This document shows, piece after piece, positions 7,691-16,300 of a stretch of 20,550 bases of DNA. Below the pieces are notes generated by a model. The model saw nothing but the letters and a program-made list of their open reading frames with translations, did no database searches and was not told the DNA's origin. This stretch comes from Methanobacteriota archaeon (GTDB taxonomy: Archaea > Thermoplasmatota > Poseidoniia > Poseidoniales > Thalassarchaeaceae): contig PBHZ01000002.1 of NCBI GenBank assembly GCA_002719615.1, positions 9,345 to 29,894 on the forward strand, written 5' to 3'. Position 1 is the first letter of the stretch. The number at the start of each line of letters is the position of its first letter. The translations under genes were made by a program, and so were the position numbers.

Positions 7691-8668
7691 TTATGATAAT
7701 AACATTATCATTGTATAACTACAAATTAACATAGAAATAGTTGCTAATATTCCAACTATGAGAATGTTTCCACCAGCGTCTTTGATACTTTCTCTAGTTA
7801 TAAAAAATCCTACTGATGCTAGTAATGGTAATAGTAAATATTTTCCAATAATAGTCAGTATTTCAGAAAAATTAGGAGGTAAAATCCAGGTTGATAATAT
7901 TGCAGCAATAATAAATCCTGGTACGAAGTAGGGGATTATTCCAATTTGGTTATTTTGATTATTTTTCTTATTAATACTGTTTCCTAGCCAAGCACATAGT
8001 GGAACCACTACAAACAAAAGCGACACTCTAGATAATTTAACAGCAGTCGCTATAATCATTGCTTCTTGTCCTATTGTTTCTCCAGCAGCTATGGCTTGAG
8101 GCACGGCATGAATTACGGATCCAGCCCAAACACCTCCCTGTTTTTCTGTCAAACCAAGAACCGATGTTAAGGGAGGAATTAACAAGAAGGTAACCAATCC
8201 TAATAAATTAATAATTGCTAAAATTACTGCTACTCTTTCTTCTTTCAATTTTAAACTTGGTGATACGGCTACTACTGCACTATTGCCACATATAGCCCCT
8301 CCTGCACCTAGTGCCACAGATGTCTCTAAATCTAATTTTAGATATCTACCAACGATGTAACATATTATGAAACTAGTTATTGCCGTTGAAAATGCTACAG
8401 CAATGCCAAATAAACCAATTTCGGGAACAAAAAAATCTTTTAGATTTAGCCCAAAACCAAGTAATATTATGGAAATAGGCAATACATAACTAATAATCCA
8501 TCGCCCCCCTTCTCCAGTATTGGGTATGTAAAAAGCGATAACAGAACCTAGAATTAATGCTAGAGTACTAGATCCAAGGTTTAAATTTATACTTGAAAGA
8601 AATATATCAGTAAAGTATGCAATTATTGCTATTAATATAGCTACACTTATTCCTATATTCTTACTCAT
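7691..8668 (-). CDS. YeiH/UPF0324-family membrane protein (putative sulfate exporter)
   Basis: A 325-residue membrane protein with about ten hydrophobic helices. It shows family signatures GAGGAICGNSAVVAV (121-135) and WAGSVIHAVPQ (181-191), plus a KLSRV turn and a final membrane hairpin. The family (Cons_hypoth698, YeiH) is annotated as putative sulfate exporter; biochemical proof is thin. Pairing with a TauE/SafE permease in the next gene strengthens a sulfur-oxyanion export role. The start is well set: AAGGTGAT (complement of 8675-8682), which matches the archaeal anti-Shine-Dalgarno closely, lies 6 bases before the ATG, between the end of the TraB gene and this start. Confidence 0.87.
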   Translation of the reverse strand: MSKNIGISVAILIAIIAYFTDIFLSSINLNLGSSTLALILGSVIAFYIPNTGEGGRWIISYVLPISIILLGFGLNLKDFFVPEIGLFGIAVAFSTAITSFIICYIVGRYLKLDLETSVALGAGGAICGNSAVVAVSPSLKLKEERVAVILAIINLLGLVTFLLIPPLTSVLGLTEKQGGVWAGSVIHAVPQAIAAGETIGQEAMIIATAVKLSRVSLLFVVVPLCAWLGNSINKKNNQNNQIGIIPYFVPGFIIAAILSTWILPPNFSEILTIIGKYLLLPLLASVGFFITRESIKDAGGNILIVGILATISMLICSYTMIMLLS

Positions 8669-8686
8669 AAAATATCACCTTTTATT

Positions 8687-9853
8687 CTAAAAGAATATAT
8701 TGAAAATCGCACCACCTGCTATTAATGATCCAGCTGTTGATCCAATATTTCCTCCTATCACAACTAACATGACTCTTCCTACTTTATTTTTCCAAAATAT
8801 TGAATAATCCGAGAGCGTTATGAATTCTTGAGCATCTTTTCCGGTTGGTGGCACCATTTTGATCTGTGTATAGCCTGCAAACCAACCTGCAGCGAGGCTC
8901 GGATTAAGAGAAGTAAATGGTGAGGCCAAAGCACCTACAATTACAGATAAAGGATGACCGCCCGCAATTAATATGCCTATTCCTGCAAGTAATGCATTCA
9001 ATACTAGCCAGACTGATATCGAATCCCATACTTTGGTAAAATTTCCATCATAGGCCATTTTACCAACTAATGTAACTAAAATAATTGGAATTGATAACAT
9101 CAAATATTTAGTTAAGTTAGATTTTTTAGGTTGTTTTTCCAATTCTGGTAATATTGAAATCGTTTCTTTAGAAGGTTTTTTCAGATTATCTTGAATTCCA
9201 GATAAGTGTCCTGCACCTACAACGGCTAGAATTTTGCCTTTATCACGTATTTGCTGTATTCTACCACTAAGATAAGTATCTCTTTCATTTATTAGTACAT
9301 GGCCTGCATTGGGTGCAACTTTATAGACATCTTCCATCATACTACTTAGCAAATCGCCATCTTCCAATAGTTCTTCTAAATCTATATCATCTTCTTCAAC
9401 TTCCTCCCATAATAATGAATTTAGTACTCTTAATTTTTCTCTAATTCCCATTTTTTTCCATGCCCTTCTTAAGGTAACAATCACATCCCTATCTATTAAT
9501 TCTACAGGAATTCCAACTTCATCTGCTACATTAATTGCAGCCAACAATTCAGCACCAGGTTTCTCTCCTGAATTAATCCCCATTTTTCGTTGCTGGACTG
9601 ATATAGCAGATTGCAATATTATCATCGCTGACTTTCCATCATTAATTATTTTCAATAAATCTTCATTATCTATTCCTTCTGGCCTTTTTAATGAGGATAG
9701 TCTTGATTCACAAAGTTCGACTGCAACAATATCAGGTTTATATTCTGCAATCTGCTTTTTTACTAAATTTACTGATGTAGTACTTACATGTGCAGTTCCG
9801 AGTAAGCGAAGACTATCATCTATATCTATGATATTTTTTGTATATTCAGACAT
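8687..9853 (-). CDS. TraB/PrgY-family membrane protein
   Basis: A 388-residue protein of the TraB family, named after an enterococcal plasmid protein that shuts off pheromone signalling; its archaeal role is unknown. The N-terminal soluble domain has the conserved pieces GTAHVS (19-24), AVELCESR (44-51), INERD (188-192) and GAGHLSG (213-219). These fit the proposed metalloprotease-like (Tiki/EreA-ChaN) active site with two GxxH-type His motifs and a Glu. The C-terminal third (about 250-388) holds several membrane helices. An acidic segment (EEVEEDDIDLEELLEDGD, 150-167) lies between. Two consecutive ATGs overlap the folP stop; the second (complement of 9851-9853) is 7 bases after GGAGG and is preferred, the first adds one Met. 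It is thus translationally coupled to folP. Confidence 0.9.
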   Translation of the reverse strand: MSEYTKNIIDIDDSLRLLGTAHVSTTSVNLVKKQIAEYKPDIVAVELCESRLSSLKRPEGIDNEDLLKIINDGKSAMIILQSAISVQQRKMGINSGEKPGAELLAAINVADEVGIPVELIDRDVIVTLRRAWKKMGIREKLRVLNSLLWEEVEEDDIDLEELLEDGDLLSSMMEDVYKVAPNAGHVLINERDTYLSGRIQQIRDKGKILAVVGAGHLSGIQDNLKKPSKETISILPELEKQPKKSNLTKYLMLSIPIILVTLVGKMAYDGNFTKVWDSISVWLVLNALLAGIGILIAGGHPLSVIVGALASPFTSLNPSLAAGWFAGYTQIKMVPPTGKDAQEFITLSDYSIFWKNKVGRVMLVVIGGNIGSTAGSLIAGGAIFNIFF

Positions 9854-10692
9854 CATCCTTCCTCCAATGCAGCCATAGACCTAAACAAGTCTAGATGTTC
9901 TGGAACATCATGTACTCTGATAATATCTACTTCTTTTGTTGGAGCCATCGCCGCAATACCCAATGTCCCTGCGAGTCTATTTTTGGTTTCATTTCTTCCT
10001 AATAAATCATCAAACATTTTTTTCCTACTTACTCCCCACATTAGTGGCATTGAATTATCTGAAATTATTTCTCTGCCTGCTGAGAGAAGTTTTAAATTGT
10101 GTTCTAATAATTTACCAAATCCTATTCCCGGATCATTGATAATATTTTTACTTTCTACTCCAGATTCTATTAATTCCTGGCTAACTCCTCTCAAGTATTG
10201 TTTGACTTCTTTAACTACATCTTCATAAATCGGGTTATTTTGCATGTTCCCAGGATTTCCTTTCATGTGCATTATACATATTGGACATTTATATTCCAAA
10301 ATCACATTTTTCATTTCAGGATCTGATAATGAAGAAATATCATTTATCATGTCTGCGCCATATTTCAGTGCATTCATTGCAACCTCTGATTTTCTCGTAT
10401 CTACGGATATTCCTATATCGGGCAATTCATCTCTAATTATTTCAATAGCCTTAGAAACTCTATCTAATTCTTCCTTTAAAGCAACTTCTTTTGCTCCTGG
10501 ACGGGTCGACTCTCCGCCGATATCTATCCAATCAGCACCATTTTCAGACATAAAAATTGCTCTTTGTAATATTTCATCTAAATTACCAGCTCTAGACTTT
10601 TCAAAAAAAGAGTCTGGAGTGACATTAATCACTCCCATTATTCTCGGAAAGCCATCGTCTCGGCATTTTATAATAGGTCGCCAGTCAGCCAT
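9853..10692 (-). CDS. folP: Dihydropteroate synthase
   Basis: A cytoplasmic TIM-barrel enzyme that joins a dihydropterin pyrophosphate to p-aminobenzoate (or a related arylamine in methanopterin-type pathways). All family motifs are in order: NVTPDSF (23-29, pyrophosphate-binding Asn), DIGGESTRPG (57-66), VDTRKSEVA (97-105), MINDISS (115-121), NDPGIGFGK (186-194), the Lys-containing SRKK (222-225) and IRVHDV (258-263). At 279 residues it has the usual length for stand-alone FolP. It lies first in the minus-strand run. Only 27 bases separate it from the divergent membrane protein gene, so its promoter must overlap that gene's leader or coding start; a weak GGATAGAGAG precedes the ATG. No other folate genes are present in the window. 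Confidence 0.94.
   Translation of the reverse strand: MADWRPIIKCRDDGFPRIMGVINVTPDSFFEKSRAGNLDEILQRAIFMSENGADWIDIGGESTRPGAKEVALKEELDRVSKAIEIIRDELPDIGISVDTRKSEVAMNALKYGADMINDISSLSDPEMKNVILEYKCPICIMHMKGNPGNMQNNPIYEDVVKEVKQYLRGVSQELIESGVESKNIINDPGIGFGKLLEHNLKLLSAGREIISDNSMPLMWGVSRKKMFDDLLGRNETKNRLAGTLGIAAMAPTKEVDIIRVHDVPEHLDLFRSMAALEEG
9861..9865 (-). promoter_or_regulatory. Shine-Dalgarno for TraB inside the folP end
   Basis: GGAGG on the minus strand is part of the last Leu-Glu-Glu codons of folP. It is 4 bases before the first ATG and 7 before the second, in the arrangement ATGATG overlapping the folP TGA. This points to translational coupling of the two genes and favours the second ATG. Confidence 0.6.
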
Positions 10693-10719
10693 CTTATCTC
10701 TCTATCCTACGTATCCTTT

Positions 10720-11397
10720 ATGATGTGGCAGACACGCAAGCCCCCAATGGCCATGGGAGAGGACATAGGTGATGAACTCTTACAAAGTAATGGCGAAGTA
10801 TCTAATAACCAATCGCCCGATGGTCAAACTTTGTTAATAATGGATTCAATAATACAACGATTAAAACCAAAAGATTCGCACCATGTTAGAGAAATGATAA
10901 ATCAAAGAGGCTTGATGTCAGGAGCATTAATGATGACTAGTGCTTTATTTTGGTGGATATCAATTAAAAAAGGAGGAAATACTGTTAATGATTCAAATAT
11001 TCCCGTATCAATGATAGGCCAATTTGAGTTTGAAATGCTAAGTTTAATTGTTGCTGGTATAATTTTCCTTTCGACTTTTGTTATTGTAATGGGTAGGGAA
11101 AAAGGAAATGCCACCATATCTAATTTAGGTGGTCTATTAATAGTACTAGGAATGTTCTACATTATAGAGCCATTACTTCTACACTACGGTGAGTTAGGAG
11201 GAGAAACAGCATTATTTGCTACTGGACGTCTTCTCACACTCTCTGTTATGGTTTATCTAGGATCAAAATTCTTTTTTGATGCCCTTCTCCTTCAATGGGT
11301 TAGTTCAAGTATGTTGAATATGGATGTAAATATCACTGCATCTTATGAAAATCTTGATATTGAGGGACATACTGATGAAGAGAATCCCTACGCATAA
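10720..11397 (+). CDS. Four-helix membrane protein, unrecognised family
   Basis: A 225-residue protein I do not recognise. The N-terminal 60 residues are soluble and polar, with a segment rich in charged residues and His (QRLKPKDSHHVREM, 46-59). Membrane helices lie at about 65-82, 106-124, 134-155 and 163-185, followed by an acidic C-terminal tail (about 200-225, ending TDEENPYA). A Phe/Trp-rich patch (ALFWWISIKK) ends helix 1. The ATG at 10720 has no Shine-Dalgarno and sits 27 bases from the divergent folP start, consistent with a leaderless mRNA; ATGs at 10747 or 10753 are possible later starts. The trm56 start lies 5 bases after the stop, so the two are very likely co-transcribed. No function is assigned. 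Confidence 0.75.
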   Translation: MMWQTRKPPMAMGEDIGDELLQSNGEVSNNQSPDGQTLLIMDSIIQRLKPKDSHHVREMINQRGLMSGALMMTSALFWWISIKKGGNTVNDSNIPVSMIGQFEFEMLSLIVAGIIFLSTFVIVMGREKGNATISNLGGLLIVLGMFYIIEPLLLHYGELGGETALFATGRLLTLSVMVYLGSKFFFDALLLQWVSSSMLNMDVNITASYENLDIEGHTDEENPYA

Positions 11398-11402
11398 ACT
11401 CC

Positions 11403-11957
11403 GTGAATGCTCTTGAATCAAATGAGATTTGTGTACTTAGACTAGGTCATAGGAGAGAAAGGGACAAGAGAATAACCTCTCATTTAGGTCTTACTGCACG
11501 TGCTTTCGGAGCTGATAAAATTGTATTATCTGGCGAAGAAGATTACTCTCCTATTGAAACTTGGAATTCTGTAACTTCACGTTTTGGAGGTGATTTTAAT
11601 TGCTATTATGAGCCAAAACCACTGAAATTACTAAGAAAAATATCTAAAACTAAATCCTCAACTATAATTCATCTGACAATGTATGGTGAAGATATGGAAG
11701 AGACAATACCAAAAATACCAAATGGTAAACCCATGATTATTGTAGTCGGAGGGACTAAAGTCCCTGGAGAAGTTTACGGATTATCTGATTATAATATTTC
11801 TATAGGTAACCAACCACATTCAGAAGTCGCTGCACTAGCTATTTTCCTAAATAGATGGGTAGGTAAGATAGATGTCAATGAAAAATTTCTTGGAGGAGAA
11901 ATAAAGGTATTACCTTCTGTCCGCGGAAAGAAGGTTTTTATTTCCGAGGAAGAGTAA
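11403..11957 (+). CDS. trm56: tRNA (cytidine(56)-2'-O)-methyltransferase, aTrm56
   Basis: An archaeal SPOUT-class enzyme that 2'-O-methylates C56 in the T-loop of tRNA using S-adenosylmethionine. Conserved blocks are easily seen: LRLGHRRERDKRITSHLGL then TARAFGAD (12-38), LTMYG (91-95), VVGGTKVP (114-121) and YNISIGNQPHSEVAALA (130-146), the knot region that binds the cofactor. The 184-residue length is standard. The GTG start lies 5 bases after the upstream stop and no Shine-Dalgarno is seen; no other start fits before the first conserved block. The family is essentially archaeal, which helps place the organism. Confidence 0.93.
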   Translation: MNALESNEICVLRLGHRRERDKRITSHLGLTARAFGADKIVLSGEEDYSPIETWNSVTSRFGGDFNCYYEPKPLKLLRKISKTKSSTIIHLTMYGEDMEETIPKIPNGKPMIIVVGGTKVPGEVYGLSDYNISIGNQPHSEVAALAIFLNRWVGKIDVNEKFLGGEIKVLPSVRGKKVFISEEE

Positions 11958-11999
11958 GTATTCTTTCTTTAACACGTCTTTTCAGTTATATTGTTCTCA

Positions 12000-13367
12000 A
12001 TGATTAATAGTCGTAGTTTGGCAGCATTATTGATGTCGGACTCGAGGATAAGGCGAGGATTCTCTCCCGGCTCTTCAGGATATGGAGTAAAAGATTATCC
12101 AACATTCGTAGATGCGGCCGATATTCTAATAGATTCAGAGAATATTTCACAGTCCAAAGGAAAAAAAGGAGTACTTTTATTGGCCGATGGCTCTAGATTT
12201 GAAGGTAAATTATTTGGTTCAGAGATAATTTCTCAAGGTGAATTAGTTTTCATAACAGGAATGACTGGATACCAGGAAAGTTTAACTGATCCTTCGTTTG
12301 CCGGACAGATTCTAACTTTTACCTGGCCTTTGTTGGGTAATTATGGAATTATTCCGGGACAATCAGAATCCTCCCGAGTTCACCCAAGAGGTGTTATTTG
12401 TAAACAAGTAATGAAAGTCCCCGATCATAGAAACAGCATTGGAAGTGTACACGATTTTCTATTATCGCATAATGTCCCTGGAATAGAAAATATTGATACA
12501 AGGGAATTAACAAAAAAAGTTAGAGAGTTTGGTACATTACTTTGTGCATTTGGCCCGTTAGATAAAGAAGCAGAAATATCATCATTATTGGACAATATGT
12601 CACCTCCGGATAGTGAAGATTTAGTTTCCTCAGTTACATGTCATGAAGCCATCTTGATAAATCCTGGTGCAACAGACGACCAAGGCCATAAATTACCAAG
12701 ACTGGCAGCAATAGATTGTGGAGTTAAGTATAATATTCTCAGAGAATTATGCAGTCGTTTCGAAGTAGTATGGTGTCCTGCATCTTTAGATTTTAAAACA
12801 ATCATGAATGATTGGAGTCCCGATGCACTATTTGCTTCTAATGGACCCGGAGATCCAGCGCATCAAGGCAATGCGTTGATCGCTCGAAACACATTGGCTT
12901 CCGCCGTTCGTGCCGGATTACCTGTCATGGGAATTTGTCTTGGCCATCAGTTAATGGGTTTGGCTGCAGGATTGAGGACTTACAAGTTAAGGTATGGCCA
13001 TAGAGGTACCAATCAACCTGTATTGGATATTGAAACAAAAAAAGTAATAATTACTAGTCAAAATCATGGTTATGCGTTAGAAGATCCAGACAATGGCATG
13101 CTATCTCCTCACCCCTCTGGATTATGTTCTGAAATTAATGAAAACATTCTAGGCTCAGATTTCAAGGTACGTCATATTAATGCTAATGATAAAACTGTTG
13201 AAGGACTTGATTTAATTGATAGGCCGGCTTTTACAATTCAATTCCACCCCGAAGCTTGCCCTGGTCCACATGACGCCTCTTCACTTTTTGATAGATTTTC
13301 AGATCTTGTAAGGAATAATAATCATAAAGAATTAAAATCATTAATTTCTGAAGGAGATACGCCTTAA
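12000..13367 (+). CDS. carA: Carbamoyl-phosphate synthase small (glutaminase) subunit
   Basis: Hydrolyses glutamine and passes ammonia to CarB for carbamoyl phosphate synthesis. The N-terminal CPSase domain (GMTGYQESLTDPSFAGQI) and class I glutamine amidotransferase domain are complete. The triad is Cys313 in GICLGHQ, His416 and Glu418 in FHPEA (numbers from ATG 12000). SNGPGDP and QNHGYAL are also present. The usual N-terminus (GVLLLADGSRFEG) begins only near residue 54, so there is an extension of roughly 45-55 residues whatever start is used (TTG 11991, ATG 12000 or ATG 12033). The extension is not obviously a signal peptide and no later start codon fits. No Shine-Dalgarno is seen. The stop overlaps the carB start by one base. 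Confidence 0.95.
   Translation: MINSRSLAALLMSDSRIRRGFSPGSSGYGVKDYPTFVDAADILIDSENISQSKGKKGVLLLADGSRFEGKLFGSEIISQGELVFITGMTGYQESLTDPSFAGQILTFTWPLLGNYGIIPGQSESSRVHPRGVICKQVMKVPDHRNSIGSVHDFLLSHNVPGIENIDTRELTKKVREFGTLLCAFGPLDKEAEISSLLDNMSPPDSEDLVSSVTCHEAILINPGATDDQGHKLPRLAAIDCGVKYNILRELCSRFEVVWCPASLDFKTIMNDWSPDALFASNGPGDPAHQGNALIARNTLASAVRAGLPVMGICLGHQLMGLAAGLRTYKLRYGHRGTNQPVLDIETKKVIITSQNHGYALEDPDNGMLSPHPSGLCSEINENILGSDFKVRHINANDKTVEGLDLIDRPAFTIQFHPEACPGPHDASSLFDRFSDLVRNNNHKELKSLISEGDTP
13351..13357 (+). promoter_or_regulatory. Shine-Dalgarno of carB within carA
   Basis: AAGGAGA sits inside the last codons of carA, 9 bases before the carB ATG, which itself overlaps the carA TAA (TAATG). This is a typical arrangement for translational coupling and equal production of the two subunits. 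Confidence 0.6.
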
Positions 13368-16300
13368 TGCCCCGAAGGGACGATATCAAAAGAATTGCCA
13401 TATTGGGTAGTGGGCCTATCCGGATAGGTCAGGCTGCCGAATTTGATTTCTCAGGCTCTCAAGCATGTCGTGCATTAAGGGATGATGGTTATGAAATAAT
13501 AATAATAAATTCAAATCCTGCTACTATCCAAAATGATCCCGAGATGGCTGATAAAATATACATAGAACCACTTCTCCCAGAAGTTGTAAAGCGTATTTTA
13601 GAAATCGAAAAGCCTGATGCCTTGTTGGCGGGGATGGGAGGTCAAACTGCTCTCAACCTTGCCTCCGCATTGTCTCATGACGGTTCATTAGATGAATTAG
13701 GAGTTGAATTAATTGGGTGTGACTTAGTGTCTATTGACGAAGCAGAAGATAGAGATTTATTCAAGAAAACATGTGAAGAAATTGATCTTCCTGTTTGTAA
13801 AGGGATAGCCTGCTCTTCTATCGATGAAGTCTTACTAGCTGCTGAAACTTTAGGTGATTATCCTTTTTTGATAAGACCTGCCTTTACATTGGGTGGATTA
13901 GGAGGAGGTACAGCATTTAACAAAGGACAATTAGTTGAGATAGCAAGCCAAGGGATTCTTCATTCAGCAATCGGGCAAGTACTTGTTGAAGAAAGCATAC
14001 TTGGCTGGCAAGAGCATGAGTATGAGGTTATGAGGGACGATGCAGATAATGCAATTATCGTTTGTACTATGGAAAATCTAGACCCAATGGGCGTTCACAC
14101 GGGCGAATCTATTGTTGTAGCTCCTCAACAAACATTGTCTGATCAGGATCACCAAATGCTTAGAGATGCCGCATTAAAATTGATACGGCGTTTGAATATT
14201 AAAGGAGGTTGTAATGTACAATTTGCATTTAACCAATCTAATGGTGATTTTCGAGTTATTGAAGTAAATCCGCGTGTTTCTCGTTCTTCAGCTTTAGCAT
14301 CAAAAGCAACAGGATATCCCATTGCTAGAATGGCAGCACTGATAGCAGTTGGATATACTCTAGATGAATTGCCAAATCCAATTACTGGTGAAGGAACTAC
14401 TGCAGCCTTTGAGCCAACATTAGATTATTGTGTTGTAAAAATACCTAGATGGCCATTTGATAAATTTAGAACTGCAGATAGGACAATAGGGACATCAATG
14501 AAATCAACAGGAGAAGTAATGGCCATAGGTCGTTCCTTCGAAGAAGCTTGTCTCAAGGCATGGGCTAGTCTAGAATACGGAAGTCCACATCCAAGGCCAT
14601 TAACTATTGCCGATTGTTCAGATGGTGATTTTCAAGATATAGACTCATCAGCACCTATTCCGGATGAGGTATTAGAAGAATGGCTAAGGATTCCTTCTGA
14701 TAGAAGAATTTCCGCTATATTTGAAGCTTTCAGGAGAGGCTACGGCATTGAAAATATAAGAAATTTAACCGGCGGAGTTACACGCTGGTTTCTACATAGA
14801 TTTGAAGCCATGTCTTCGATAGAATCAAATGTGATTGCTGCGGGAAAATCAGGTTTAGATATCTCTCAAATTACAGAAGAGCAGTTACGTCTTTGGAAAG
14901 GGATGGGCTTCTCAGATCTATATATCTCTGAAGCCTTTTCAGGTTTCTCTGTAGAAAATTCCGATAAGATAAATGAATTCTTAATTACAAAAAGAAGACA
15001 TGAATTGGAAATTCATCCACGATCCAGGATGGTTGATTCATGTGCTGCTGAATTTGCTGCCGTTACTCCTTATTATTATTCGACCTATGAAGGAGGTAAG
15101 GCAACCAATGGGATTGATAAAATCCTTGAAATTAAAAGAACTGGTAAAAAAAGAATGGTAGTAGTTGGATCAGGGCCTATTAGAATTGGTCAAGGAATAG
15201 AATTTGATTACGCATGCGTGCATGCTGCAGGAGCAATACAAGATCTTAATCACGAAGCGATAATAATCAATAATAATCCGGAAACTGTTTCAACAGACTT
15301 CGATACCAGCGACAGACTTTATTTTGATCCATTGACTTTAGAAAATGTTTCTGAAATATTACTGCGGGAATCTGCTGATGGAATTTTACTACAATTCGGA
15401 GGACAAACTGCAATAAATCTAGCCTTACCATTGGATGACAATTTAGGATATTTAAATTCGATAGGACTAAACACTGTTATTCAAGGAACTAGTCCTTCTG
15501 TTATCGATGAGGCTAGCGATAGACATCGATTTGAGAATTTCGCATCAAAAAATAAACTAAGAATGCCAAATGGTCTCACTGCCAAGTCTTCCGAAGGAGT
15601 AAGAGATGCAGTTAAGAAAATCGGATACCCAGTTTTGATACGTCCTTCTTATGTTCTTGGCGGAAGAGGGATGGAAATTCTATCTTCGGATAATCAACTC
15701 GATGCATATATGGCAGAAGCGTATATCGCCAGTGATAGACCTCTATTAATTGATGAATATTTAGGAAATGCAATGGAATTGGATGTCGATGCCGTTTGTG
15801 ATGGAAAAACAGTCCTTATTGGGGCTATAATGGAGCATTTAGAAGAAGCAGGCATACATTCTGGAGACTCTACTTGTTTTATTCCTACTCAAAATGTTTC
15901 CGAAAATATGCTATCAGAAGTAAAAGAATGGACAGAAAAAATTGGTTTGGGACTTGGAATAAAAGGATGTTTCAACATACAATTCGCCATAAAAAATGAA
16001 ATATTATATGTTTTAGAAGTTAATCCTCGTGGATCTCGGACGTTTCCCTTTGTCGCCAAATCTACAGGAGTCCCTCTTGCCAGAATAGCAGCTAGAGTTG
16101 CTTTAGGAGATAATCTTGAAGATCTTCCGATACCTACTCCTCAAAATATTGCAGTATCTGTCAAAGCTCCAGTTTTCCCATTCATAAAACTAAGAGGTTT
16201 AGATCCTGCACCAGGTCCAGAGATGAAATCCACTGGTGAAGTGATGGGCTCTCATGTAAGAGCATCCGCTGCATATCTCAAGGCGAGATTAGCTACCGAA

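Noticed and set aside
10244..10723. Long open frame on the plus strand opposite folP
   Set aside because: It lies fully antisense to a gene with all dihydropteroate synthase motifs. Its protein is Ser/Ile/Phe-rich with no domain look, as expected for a mirror of an AT-rich gene.
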